This document shows, piece by piece, positions 50,552 through 59,351 of a DNA stretch of 64,000 nt (its first letter is position 1; each line of letters begins with the position of its first letter). The DNA lies in assembly GCF_900496975.1 (NCBI RefSeq), contig NZ_UFQC01000004.1, forward strand, positions 124,001 to 188,000, in the 5' to 3' direction. The DNA is from Achromobacter veterisilvae. GTDB lineage: Bacteria; Pseudomonadota; Gammaproteobacteria; Burkholderiales; Burkholderiaceae_B. The notes under the pieces were generated by a model. That model was given only the letters and a program-made list of their open reading frames with translations. It searched no databases and had not been told where the DNA came from. The position numbers and the translations under genes are program-made.

Positions 50552-52936
50552 CGCCTCGGCCAAGCGTTCCCGGATCCGCTCGTTCGCCCCGCTGTACGCA
50601 AGCCGCCCAACCTGCCCCAACACAGTCCGACCTCCCTTGTCGCCCGCGACCTGCCCCAGTTTCCCGGGCAGCAGGGCTTGCAAGATCCGATCAGTTGCGA
50701 TGTTCTGCATTGTGTTCGACCCAGCAGCACGCGCCACGTTTTGTGTAGCAGCCTGCCGCGAAAGATCTTGCACGATGCTCTGGATGGTCTGCAGTTGCTG
50801 TGGGTTCATCACATCGGCTAGAGAATCCACGCCACCGAAGCCAGTCGACTGCCGTACCAGGGCACGCTCATTGCGCAGCGCCTTGTTGAAGGCATCGGCC
50901 ATCAATCTCGGGTTGCCAGCCAGATCCGCCGTCCCCGCCGTGTATTTATCGAGCAACCGCTGACCAACATCCATAGCGTTGATCGGCTTGCTGAGATCGG
51001 CAAAGAGACTGCGGGCCTGCCCGTACTCAGGAATCCGTGATTCGAGCCAATTCATGAACTGCCCGCGCGTCGCGCGCAACGCAGCCTGCTCGTTCGCCCC
51101 AATCCCCAGCGTGCGGTCATTGAGCATGTCATCCAGTGCTTGCTTCAGCGTATGCAGACCATTCCCGGAGATCTGCTGCGTAGCTGCACCAGGCTGGCCA
51201 GCGAAAAGCTCCTCCCCTCGTTCGGCGGACAATCGCTGCGCTCTGGCAACCGCAGACTGCATGGCCGGCCGCTTCAGCAACTGTTCCAAGGCTCCATCAA
51301 CGTCAAGTGTGCGTCCACGAACGGCGGCATACAGAGGCTCTACCGCAGCACTGCGCGCAGCCACCGCCGCCGCCCGAGCAGCGTCGTCTCCGGCGATTCC
51401 CTGCAAAGCGGCCACACGCGCCGCGTTGTTGGCCATTTGCTGTTCGGCCAGCGCCGTTCCGAATCGGGTAGGGTCCGAGGACTGAAGCGCTCGCTGCAAT
51501 TGCGCAAGCCCCACGTCGCCCGCAGCCTCAGCCGTAGTTGGCGCCGATCCCGGCAGTACGGAAGAGGATCGGCCAAGGTTCGTTGCAGCCACGGCCGGAT
51601 CGCTGGCGAACTCACGCATCACGCTTTGCGCAATTTTTCCCTGCCCTGCTTCCGTGAAAGGCTGAAGCAGGCTTCTGGCCACGTTGCCCGCGTAGCGGGC
51701 CCCTGCTCCTACAGCAGCCCCAGCGAAAGGGATCACCGCGCCCACCGCGCCACCGGTGGCAAGTTGCTTAGATTTCAACGCGTCATAGTCTCCCGCCTCC
51801 GTAATAGGCTGGGCACCGGCTAAGCCCGCGCCCAATGCCGAACTTCCGGCCGCACGCCCGAACAGCGCGGCCATTCCTTGCACAGTTGCATTGTTCGTGA
51901 GCGCGCTCGCGCCTGATCGGGCAAGTTGACCGCCGGCCGTAATCAAGCGGCTGCCAGCGGCCCCGGGCAATACCGCCCCGCCCGCGATGCGCCCGACACC
52001 AGCGGCGACTGAGCCGGGGGTGGCTGTCTGATAGTCTTGTTCCCGTTTGATCGCTTCCTGATCAGCCTCAGCAGCGCGCCGCTCAAGCCTCTTCGCCATT
52101 TCGGATTCAGGCGCAATTGCCTTGACCATGGAAAGCGTCTGATGAATCGCATTTTGCCCTTCGCCCGCAAAGATATCGCCAAAGCCTTGCTGGAAGCCCT
52201 CCTTCAGATTGTCCAGCGCTCCCGGCTCCGCGGTGGATGAGGAAGCTGCGGCCGCTGCCGGGGCCCCATACTGCCCCATGAACTGCGCGCGGGCCGCGTC
52301 GATCTTGCCGGCCGGCACGCGCGGCGCCACGACTTGGTCGAAGTACTGCTGCTGGGCCTTGGCCTGCTGCTCGGGCGTCAGGGCCTGGAATTCCGGCTTG
52401 GCGATAACGTCTTTCCAAGGCGTCGGAGCCTTGGCGGGTGCTGGCGCTGCCTGGGCGGACGGGAGAATCGCAGACGCGGCCTTGTCCAGTGCTTGGGCCA
52501 TGAACCCCGGCGAGCGCTTGGGTTGCGCATAGGGGCTGCTGGGAAGGCTGGCCCACGTGCTGCCCGACTTCTGGATCGCCGTGTCGAAGTCGTCAGCGAG
52601 GATGGCCGGCAGCGCTCCATTGCGACGAAGCAATTCCACCGCAGCGATATCCTGGCTTTCGGGCCCGAAATCCTTCAGGCCCAGCTTGCCCGCGATGTCA
52701 TCCCACGTGCTCCCCAAAAACTGATACCGGCCGGCCGCGCTGGTCTTATTTGGCGTACCGTCCGTCTGGGTGAAGTCGTGCAGTAGGCGCGGGTGGTCCG
52801 CCAGCGATTCCAGCTTGCCGCCACCGAACGCGGTGTTGTAGCCGTGCGTGTCGGTCCCTTCGGCGCTGCCGATGGCGTCCAGGAAGCGGCGGACGCGTTG
52901 GTCCTTGGCGTAGGCGCCCAATTCGTCGATCGTCAT
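50399..52936 (-). CDS. Virion ejection-type protein with lambda R-like transglycosylase domain
   Basis: An 845-residue protein. Residues 1-145 match the lambda R endolysin fold: catalytic Glu at about 26 in IGSAEGTDTHGYN, FGGGKLESLADHPR, SAAGRYQFLGSTWDDI, LGLKDFGPESQD and STWASLPSSPY. This would open a local hole in the wall during DNA entry. A Pro/Ala linker leads to the segment 171-223 copied in the small membrane protein, then a long Ala-rich helical body. ATG 52936 overlaps the upstream stop (TAATG). In P22-like phages such proteins (gp16 role) leave the virion with the DNA. Confidence 0.88.
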   Translation of the reverse strand: MTIDELGAYAKDQRVRRFLDAIGSAEGTDTHGYNTAFGGGKLESLADHPRLLHDFTQTDGTPNKTSAAGRYQFLGSTWDDIAGKLGLKDFGPESQDIAAVELLRRNGALPAILADDFDTAIQKSGSTWASLPSSPYAQPKRSPGFMAQALDKAASAILPSAQAAPAPAKAPTPWKDVIAKPEFQALTPEQQAKAQQQYFDQVVAPRVPAGKIDAARAQFMGQYGAPAAAAASSSTAEPGALDNLKEGFQQGFGDIFAGEGQNAIHQTLSMVKAIAPESEMAKRLERRAAEADQEAIKREQDYQTATPGSVAAGVGRIAGGAVLPGAAGSRLITAGGQLARSGASALTNNATVQGMAALFGRAAGSSALGAGLAGAQPITEAGDYDALKSKQLATGGAVGAVIPFAGAAVGAGARYAGNVARSLLQPFTEAGQGKIAQSVMREFASDPAVAATNLGRSSSVLPGSAPTTAEAAGDVGLAQLQRALQSSDPTRFGTALAEQQMANNAARVAALQGIAGDDAARAAAVAARSAAVEPLYAAVRGRTLDVDGALEQLLKRPAMQSAVARAQRLSAERGEELFAGQPGAATQQISGNGLHTLKQALDDMLNDRTLGIGANEQAALRATRGQFMNWLESRIPEYGQARSLFADLSKPINAMDVGQRLLDKYTAGTADLAGNPRLMADAFNKALRNERALVRQSTGFGGVDSLADVMNPQQLQTIQSIVQDLSRQAATQNVARAAGSNTMQNIATDRILQALLPGKLGQVAGDKGGRTVLGQVGRLAYSGANERIRERLAEALLDPAVGRAAFQGNGGGVAAQAATQAGIKALFPDLFPAITTGGLGLPAAR

Positions 52937-54144
52937 TACCCACCCCACAAATGCGCAAAATCATCGCCGGTGGCGCCGCTGGGTGCGCCGGCTGCCGGCT
53001 GCGGCTCGGGCGGCGTATTGAACAGCGGATTCGCGGCGGCATAGTCTCGCACGGCTCGGTTGAAGCCGAAATCCAGCCTCCCATGCTCGGCGATATAGTC
53101 GTCGGCCAGCCGCGAGATATCAACCTTGCGCTGTTCGAGCGCCCGGAAAGCGGCGAGCATCTTGCGGTTGCCCTCGGGTGTGCGGTCAAGGCCGATCTGT
53201 GCGTCGCGCAGGAAGACAAGGTCCCGGTCCGATACGGCGCCCGGCATGCCCATGCCACTGTCCGGCGAGCGCATGATAAGCGCCATGCGGTTCTGGATCG
53301 CTCGGATAAGCTCGCCGCCGGCAACCTTGTCGGCATCGCCAACGCCGATAGACTGAGCGAAGCGGCGCAGATTCAGTTCCGATTCGCCGCCCACGCCGGT
53401 GCGCACCCCGGATGACAGCGCCTGCTCTGCGAGGTCATACATCCCCATCATCTGCTGGGCCGCCTGCGCCTGCGTGGCGAGATCGTCGTACCGCTTTGCG
53501 AAGAGCTTGGCACTTTCGTTGTCCCAAGCCTTCTCCCCGCCGACATTCACCGTCGTTCCCGTTTTGGTGCCGGCCAGCATGGCGTCCTGATAGGGCTTCG
53601 TCCCGGGCTGCAGCCCAGCCGCGACCAGATTTCGCATAAGAGGAGTCGTGCCTTCCTTCTCGCCGAACAATGCGCGCATACCGGGGTCGATAACGACCCC
53701 CTGTCCCGTCGCGGCGTTGTAACCCGACCCGGTTTCGCCAATATTCTTGAACGGCTCGTAGGTCTTCCCCTCCAGAGCCGAGGTAAGCATATTGATCGTG
53801 TCACGGTCGGTCCCAGGATTCCCAAAATTGTCCAACACCTGTTTGCGAAATCCGACCTGCTGCAGGGTCTTGGCGCCGCCGGCCAGGTTATTGACGTCCC
53901 CGCCCGTGGCGTACATGTCCCCCAGGCCCGGCATGATGCTGTTCAGCGTGGAGATCGTGCCAGGGTCTCGGAGCTTCTCCAGCTTCAGACCCGACATCTC
54001 GGCATCCTGCCCCGCTTTTGCTGCCTGGGCTGACATGAGGCCGGATTGCAGTTGGGCCTGCTGGCGAACGTTAGCCCCCAAACCCAAGGCGCGGATGGCG
54101 TTGGAAAGACCGGGCAACGCGCCGGTGGCAAAGTTATCGTTCAT
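52936..54144 (-). CDS. Phage ejection/internal virion protein candidate
   Basis: A 402-residue soluble, helical protein with Gln/Ala-rich N-terminus (RALGLGANVRQQAQLQSG) and a C-terminal part ending in Pro-rich residues and HLWGG. It lies between two other presumed internal proteins in tight succession, like the P22 7-20-16 gene set. The assignment rests mainly on position. Confidence 0.65.
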   Translation of the reverse strand: MNDNFATGALPGLSNAIRALGLGANVRQQAQLQSGLMSAQAAKAGQDAEMSGLKLEKLRDPGTISTLNSIMPGLGDMYATGGDVNNLAGGAKTLQQVGFRKQVLDNFGNPGTDRDTINMLTSALEGKTYEPFKNIGETGSGYNAATGQGVVIDPGMRALFGEKEGTTPLMRNLVAAGLQPGTKPYQDAMLAGTKTGTTVNVGGEKAWDNESAKLFAKRYDDLATQAQAAQQMMGMYDLAEQALSSGVRTGVGGESELNLRRFAQSIGVGDADKVAGGELIRAIQNRMALIMRSPDSGMGMPGAVSDRDLVFLRDAQIGLDRTPEGNRKMLAAFRALEQRKVDISRLADDYIAEHGRLDFGFNRAVRDYAAANPLFNTPPEPQPAAGAPSGATGDDFAHLWGG

Positions 54145-54152
54145 AGGTCACC

Positions 54153-54887
54153 TCAGAGCCATTTCCCAAATCCAAGCGGATTGGACGCCGTTTTCAGCCC
54201 TAGACCTCCTGAGCCCATGGAAATACCATTGGCTCCGCCCGCGCCCGAAGCGAGCCCGCCACCAGACCAAGCGTTCGAAGCCCCGGCCGCACCACCAAGG
54301 CCGCTCATCAGGCCAGCGGAACCGCCAGCCTGCAGCAGTCCGCCTGCGAGCATCGTGCCGCCGCTGGGCTGCCCCGCACGGCTGATGCCGATCTGCGCGG
54401 CGTTGCCACTGCCTTGCGAAAAACTCTTCAGCCGGTCAATCAACTGCCCCGTCTCGGCCATACCCAGGGCCTCGTTCGTGCGCAAGCGGCCTGCCCCGGT
54501 GATCTTGCCCAGGACGCTGGCCAATGCGTTGGCGTTGCGCAATTGTTCAGCCTGCGACCGCGCACGACCCGCCGCGTAGTCCTGGGAAACGTTGCCCTGC
54601 ACCGCGGACTGGTCCTGCATCGCCTGGGCAGACTGCTCCACAGGCTGAATCATCTGCTCGGTAGCCTGCTGCTCCAGCTCCTGCTGCTTCTCCTGGCGTA
54701 CTTCCGGCGCGAAATCCTGCGCACGTGCCAGCGCTGCCTGCTCGGCCTGCTGCTGCAGGCCCTGCTGGCGCATCAGATTCTCCTGGATCAAGCGCTGTTG
54801 GTTTCGCCGGGCATCGGATGCTGCTTTCTGCTGCAGGGCCGCCCCGGCGACCATGGCAACCAAGCTGGCTATGGTGAACGGATCCAT
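54153..54887 (-). CDS. Phage internal/ejection protein candidate (gp7-like position)
   Basis: A 244-residue protein with a hydrophobic start (MDPFTIASLVAMVAGAALQQ), a Gln-rich helical middle and a Gly/Ala-rich C-terminal third (ASGAGGANGISMGSGGLG). This composition is common in proteins that enter the host envelope with phage DNA. Identity inferred from position and composition. Confidence 0.65.
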   Translation of the reverse strand: MDPFTIASLVAMVAGAALQQKAASDARRNQQRLIQENLMRQQGLQQQAEQAALARAQDFAPEVRQEKQQELEQQATEQMIQPVEQSAQAMQDQSAVQGNVSQDYAAGRARSQAEQLRNANALASVLGKITGAGRLRTNEALGMAETGQLIDRLKSFSQGSGNAAQIGISRAGQPSGGTMLAGGLLQAGGSAGLMSGLGGAAGASNAWSGGGLASGAGGANGISMGSGGLGLKTASNPLGFGKWL

Positions 54888-54899
54888 CGGTCTACCTCC

Positions 54900-55784
54900 T
54901 TAGCTGGTGGATCCGGCGTAGCTCGACCGCGGGTTGCTGCTGACGCCCGGCTGCCACTGCTGGTACGGCGCCGCGCCAGCGCGTGCACCCTGCTGTTGCT
55001 GGCCATACAGATAGGCCTGCGCCAGGTCGCCGAACAGGTTGCCAACCGTCGCGCCCGACCTCGCCGACGCGGCATTGGCGGAGTTCGCATCCAACTGCGA
55101 CAGCGCCATCTGGGCGGCCTGTCCGGTGTCGATGCCCGACTGGGCCATGGAAATCAGGTTTTGCCGGCTGCGCTCGTCCGAGGTCTGCAGGTCCGCCGCC
55201 GCCTGGTCTCCGATACCCGCGGCCTTGATCAGCCCTTCGTTCGTGCGGCGTTGCAGTTCTGCGTTGCTGTCGATGTCGGCCGAACCGCCGATCAGCCCGG
55301 ACCGCGCCAGCCCGAACCGGTTTGCGCGCTCGGCGTCCAGGAACTGGCGGTCAACGTCGCGGCGGTTCAGATCCGTCACGGCCTGGCGCTGTTGGTCGTA
55401 CATCGCGTTGCGATCCATGCCGGCCACGCGCTGGACACCGGTATAGAGCTGTCCGGACCGAAGGGCCTGGTTGATGGCGTCCTGGTCGAGTACGTTGTAC
55501 CCGCCGCTGCTGCCGTCCCAGATATTCAGGTTGCCGTTCAGATATCCGTCCAGGCGATCGCCGGTCGTCGCGTTCATGGCCTTGGTGGGTGCGGCCCACA
55601 CGCTTCCGTCCGCGTTGTAATACGTTTGGCCCTGGTTGAACGTATTGGCCTGACCCACCCCCTTCAGGGTTGGAGAGCCGTTGAAAATCGAATTGATCGC
55701 GTTGACCGCGGCCTGCACTCGCGCTTGCCGCTGGTCTTCCATCTTTTGGGCGCCACCGTCGCCGCCACCGCCGCCACCAGACAT
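54900..55784 (-). CDS. Phage structural protein, Gln/Ala-rich
   Basis: A 294-residue protein starting MSGGGGGGDGGAQKMEDQRQ. It has recurring polar helices (NRRDVDRQFLDAERANRFGL, QTSDERSRQNLISMAQ) and a Gln-rich C-terminus. ATG 55784 follows the acetyltransferase-like stop almost directly. Probably part of the virion; not identified further. Confidence 0.65.
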   Translation of the reverse strand: MSGGGGGGDGGAQKMEDQRQARVQAAVNAINSIFNGSPTLKGVGQANTFNQGQTYYNADGSVWAAPTKAMNATTGDRLDGYLNGNLNIWDGSSGGYNVLDQDAINQALRSGQLYTGVQRVAGMDRNAMYDQQRQAVTDLNRRDVDRQFLDAERANRFGLARSGLIGGSADIDSNAELQRRTNEGLIKAAGIGDQAAADLQTSDERSRQNLISMAQSGIDTGQAAQMALSQLDANSANAASARSGATVGNLFGDLAQAYLYGQQQQGARAGAAPYQQWQPGVSSNPRSSYAGSTS

Positions 55785-55785
55785 G

Positions 55786-56202
55786 TCAATCTCCCAAATC
55801 TGCGCGCACCACGTTGTACGCCTTTCCAAAGCCATAGCGTTGCAGCATCCGGCTCATTGCCTCGCCGCATCGCGCCTCCACAATGTCCGCCCCGGCGAGG
55901 CGGCAAAACACTCTGAACTTGTCGAACAAATCGGCTGCGATCTCGTCCAACCGCTCACCGGCCAGGGCGATGATGTTGACTGCCAGCACGGCCGGGTAGT
56001 TGATAAATTCGAAGGCCATCGCTCCAACCAGTTCGCCGTCGTCGCCCTCGATGCGCCCTATGTGAGCGGCGCCGCGCCGGGCCAAGTCGAGCAACTGGCG
56101 CGGCTGGTATTCCGGCACGGGCGGAAGACGTTCGAAGATCGGCAGCAGCTTGGGGAATTCTGCCTCCAGCTCGGCCGCGTCCTGGATAAACGTCAATTTC
56201 AT
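55786..56202 (-). CDS. GNAT-like protein in the virion gene cluster
   Basis: A 138-residue protein (MKLTFIQDAAELEAEFPKLL start) with a GNAT-like pattern: GRIEGDDGELVGAMAFE, NIIALAGERLDEIAADLFDK and EARCGEAMSRMLQRYGF. Such small acetyltransferase-like proteins occur among internal virion genes of T7-like phages (gp13). Catalysis is unproven. Confidence 0.65.
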   Translation of the reverse strand: MKLTFIQDAAELEAEFPKLLPIFERLPPVPEYQPRQLLDLARRGAAHIGRIEGDDGELVGAMAFEFINYPAVLAVNIIALAGERLDEIAADLFDKFRVFCRLAGADIVEARCGEAMSRMLQRYGFGKAYNVVRADLGD

Positions 56203-56258
56203 GAAATCTCCATCGACAAAAATCCATACTGGCGCTCTGTTCGATCTAGAGTGCCGGC

Positions 56259-56942
56259 ATGACCAAAGCACTCGACCTCGTAGGGCAGAAGTTCGGCCTG
56301 CTCACCGTGATCAGCCGATCTGCCACCAACACTATGCGCGGCGGTTCCATGTGGGACTGCATTTGCGAATGTGGAGGGCGAAAAACCGCATGGAGCGCCA
56401 ATCTCAAAAAGGGGGGCACGCGCTCCTGCGGGTGCTTGCGAAAAACCCAATTGATTGAACGCAACCGCGCGACAAAGACGAGACACGGCCTGACCGGCAC
56501 GTCTGAGTGGCAGGTATGGCAAGGAATGTTGGAGCGCTGTAAGCATGGCTCCAAGGATGCGCACAACTACAGCGCGCGCGGGATTTTTGTCTGCCCGCGA
56601 TGGCGGGCTTCGTTCGATACCTTTCTCGCAGATATGGGCCCGCGCCCCTCGCCCCGCCATTCCATTGATCGTATCGACAATAATGGCCCATATGAGCTCG
56701 GAAACTGTCGTTGGTCCACTGCCATCGAACAGGGAAACAATCGCCGCACGAACGTCCTCGTCGCATGGCAAGGGCGCACGCAGTCGCTGGCCCAATGGGC
56801 AGACGAGCTTGGCATCAAGCGGCCGACTTTGTACTGGCGATACGGTCAGGGATGGGAAGGTCATAGGCTCTTCTCAGGTCACCGCGCCGAGCGCCTCGAA
56901 ATACAGCGTCACCGCATCCAGGCGGAAGGATTTGCTGGATAG
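56259..56942 (+). CDS. HNH/AP2-type endonuclease, likely free-standing homing gene
   Basis: A 227-residue protein on the opposite strand to its neighbours. It has an N-terminal zinc-finger-like part (DCICECGGR...SCGC), a basic linker, and an HNH-type core (HSIDRIDNNGPYELGNCRW, EQGNNRRTN), then a helix-turn-helix-like tail (LAQWADELGIKRPTLYWRY). Its last 69 bases overlap, tail to tail, the end of the gp10-like gene. This is the pattern of an inserted homing endonuclease. Confidence 0.82.
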   Translation: MTKALDLVGQKFGLLTVISRSATNTMRGGSMWDCICECGGRKTAWSANLKKGGTRSCGCLRKTQLIERNRATKTRHGLTGTSEWQVWQGMLERCKHGSKDAHNYSARGIFVCPRWRASFDTFLADMGPRPSPRHSIDRIDNNGPYELGNCRWSTAIEQGNNRRTNVLVAWQGRTQSLAQWADELGIKRPTLYWRYGQGWEGHRLFSGHRAERLEIQRHRIQAEGFAG

Positions 56943-58646
56943 GTTGCGGAAGATCAGTGAGAACTCGGTACCGGAGCACTCCACCGGGATGACCCCATCC
57001 GGCCGGGTATTCCCGCGGATCCGCACCGGCGGCGTGTAGGCGTCCGGATTGCGCACGTCGAATGCGATGGAGAATTCGCACTCACCTTCCATCACAACAT
57101 CCGCACCCAGGATGCGTTTCATCTGCCCGGGCGCCTTGAGATCCATATAGGGAAGCTGCAACAACACTTCGAACTGCGTGCCGGCGTCGTCATAAGCATC
57201 CGCAGTAAACCGGTAGATATCGTCGCCGTTTCGGAAGTAAAGCTCGCCGTTCAGCTCAGCAAACGCATCGACCCGGAAAGGGATGTAATAGCGCGACCAA
57301 GCCGCAATCTTGGCCGTGCGCGAGACCGAATAGACATACAGGATGCTACCGATCACGCAGATGTATTGGCCCGTTCCGTAGTGGAAAAAGGCTTTAGGCA
57401 CCGCGTTGGACTGCCGGATGTCGGGTACCACCAACGAATCTATGGGGCTGCCCACGTCGACATCAGCAAGATTGTTCGTGTACTGAAGCGTGGTGATCGA
57501 TCGGAAGCCGAAGTCGGCCAGGAAGTACAGATCCCCGGATACATTGCGCACAGTCCGCGGATAGCTGGTGCCCACATTCTCGACCCGATCCACCAACTTC
57601 ATCGTCGACGGATCGACGTTCTGGACCTCCCAAATCTGCGTACCGTCCCGCGCAAAAACCGCCAGATTCGATTGGTACAGCCCCAGGGCGTTGGCGTTCC
57701 GGTCGCCGCTGAACTGCAGACCGGTGGGCAGGAAGCCGGCGTCGTTCGTGGCGCTCCAATCCCGAGGCTTTGCCGCCGCGCAGTAACGCACCGTGGACCC
57801 GTCAGCACCAGCAGCGAAAATGCGCGACGCGGTCTTGATGACGGCTTTGGTGTGCGGACAGTTCAGGTCCGCAATGGCGGTGGTTTCCGCCGTCCATGTG
57901 ATCGCGGTTCCGTCTGCCACCTGGCCGCCAGAATTCGTCGGCCATGCGGGTTCCGTTGCCGCCGTGGTCGCGGTATCCAGCGCAGTCCAGGTTACCGATC
58001 CGTCCGTCACCGTCTTCCCGTTCTCGGTCGGCCACGCGGGCTCGACAGTGGCGGTGGTGCCAGCCACGGTACATTGATAGCGGAAGCCGTTTGCGGTCGC
58101 CGGGCGGCGCTGGCTATTCAGCGCCTGCGCGGTGGATGCCGCCCAGGCGGAGATCCCGCCATCCACGGCGGTCACGCGGTACCGGAGCAGGTTCGGCGTA
58201 GTCGAGCCGGCATAGTCGCCAAGCCGCACTGTCGTTGATGCCTTCCATGCAGCAGGCGTATCCAGGTAATGGTGCCGGACGCTGCCATCTACATACTCGA
58301 CGACCGCATAGATGAAGGCGTTGAACACGTCGGCAAACCAAACGTCGACCGCCGCGCGCTCACCATCCGGATGTGCCACTTTGTGCGCCTGAAAGCGGGT
58401 ATCCGCATGCGTGACGGAGCCTTGGCCGTAGAACGTGTTCAGCTTTCCCAGGCCGGCGAACAGGCCCACCGTGCCAGGTTCCAGCGTCGTGACCCTGACC
58501 AGGCCCGGACGCTTCTGTGTAGCAAGGCCGGTAGTCACATACGCGTTCTTCATCTCCAGCAGTCGGTTGGCGTCCGAGACGCTGGCGCCCTTGCGGCGAT
58601 CTATGCCGAGGTCGAATTTATCGAAGGTGATCGATTTCGCTGCCAT
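56874..58646 (-). CDS. P22 gp10-like tail hub / packaged-DNA stabilisation protein
   Basis: A 590-residue protein with the gp10-type start (FDKFDLGIDRRKGASVSDAN, RLLEMKNAYVTTGLATQKRP) and beta-propeller-like body (TQIWEVQNVD, YFLADFGFRSITTLQ). Residues about 185-255 hold two repeats of the pattern EPAWPTxxGxxVxDGxxxTW, an insertion seen in several phage surface proteins. It closes the portal channel in P22-like phages. Its start lies next to the adaptor gene. Confidence 0.78.
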   Translation of the reverse strand: MAAKSITFDKFDLGIDRRKGASVSDANRLLEMKNAYVTTGLATQKRPGLVRVTTLEPGTVGLFAGLGKLNTFYGQGSVTHADTRFQAHKVAHPDGERAAVDVWFADVFNAFIYAVVEYVDGSVRHHYLDTPAAWKASTTVRLGDYAGSTTPNLLRYRVTAVDGGISAWAASTAQALNSQRRPATANGFRYQCTVAGTTATVEPAWPTENGKTVTDGSVTWTALDTATTAATEPAWPTNSGGQVADGTAITWTAETTAIADLNCPHTKAVIKTASRIFAAGADGSTVRYCAAAKPRDWSATNDAGFLPTGLQFSGDRNANALGLYQSNLAVFARDGTQIWEVQNVDPSTMKLVDRVENVGTSYPRTVRNVSGDLYFLADFGFRSITTLQYTNNLADVDVGSPIDSLVVPDIRQSNAVPKAFFHYGTGQYICVIGSILYVYSVSRTAKIAAWSRYYIPFRVDAFAELNGELYFRNGDDIYRFTADAYDDAGTQFEVLLQLPYMDLKAPGQMKRILGADVVMEGECEFSIAFDVRNPDAYTPPVRIRGNTRPDGVIPVECSGTEFSLIFRNLSSKSFRLDAVTLYFEALGAVT

Positions 58647-59351
58647 CTATCGCCCCAGGACGAAACTTCCATCAGCAGTCTGCACGACCTGAGGCTGCGA
58701 TGGCGCAGGCGCTCCAGCGATGTATCGTCGATTCTCGTGCTGATCGGATTTGAATTTCCCAAACAGGGCCTTGAATGCCTCGCCTGCGACGGCTGCATCA
58801 GGATGTCGATAGTGCGCTTTCGCCTGCGCCAGCGCATAGAGAAATACCAGACGGCCGGGAACCGTCGGCCGGTCGGAATCCTGCTCGAACCTCCCAGGAG
58901 ACGCGGTGTACTCGACGATGACGTCGTACTGGCCGCCAGGGATCGGCCAAAGCTCCATTTGGCCGTTCAGCGTGTCGTAGCGCTCGGGAACGTCACGCAT
59001 GTCGGTCAGCTCGCGCTGGCGCTCGGTGATACCTTGGAATAGTTGCTCGCGCCATGAGTCTCCACGGACGACCCAGACCGACAGCACATTCGCCGGGTCA
59101 ATGTCCTCGTCCTCGTCATCGTTATGCCAGTCGTACAGGTAAGAACCCGCGGAAGTCTTGATAGCGCACTTTTTGCGCAATGCCGACACCCCGACCAGCG
59201 ACTGAATGTACTCGTGGCCTTCCTGGAGAAAGTCATTCAGCACGTCCCGATTGTTCTCCGCGGCCGGCCCTTGTACGGCGAAACCCAGGCGCGCGCGAAG
59301 CCTGCGGCGTAGTTCGCCCAGGGTCTTGTAGCGATCAGATAATCCGTTCAT
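58647..59351 (-). CDS. Head-tail adaptor (P22 gp4-like)
   Basis: A 234-residue protein with the adaptor pattern: LGELRRRLRARLGF, NDFLQEGHEYIQSLVG, YDTLNGQMELWPIPGG, VEYTASPGRFEQDSDRP and FLYALAQAKAHYRHPD. It would seat on the portal ring and carry the gp10-like protein, whose gene follows directly. It overlaps the fibre gene upstream by 4 bases. Confidence 0.78.
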   Translation of the reverse strand: MNGLSDRYKTLGELRRRLRARLGFAVQGPAAENNRDVLNDFLQEGHEYIQSLVGVSALRKKCAIKTSAGSYLYDWHNDDEDEDIDPANVLSVWVVRGDSWREQLFQGITERQRELTDMRDVPERYDTLNGQMELWPIPGGQYDVIVEYTASPGRFEQDSDRPTVPGRLVFLYALAQAKAHYRHPDAAVAGEAFKALFGKFKSDQHENRRYIAGAPAPSQPQVVQTADGSFVLGR

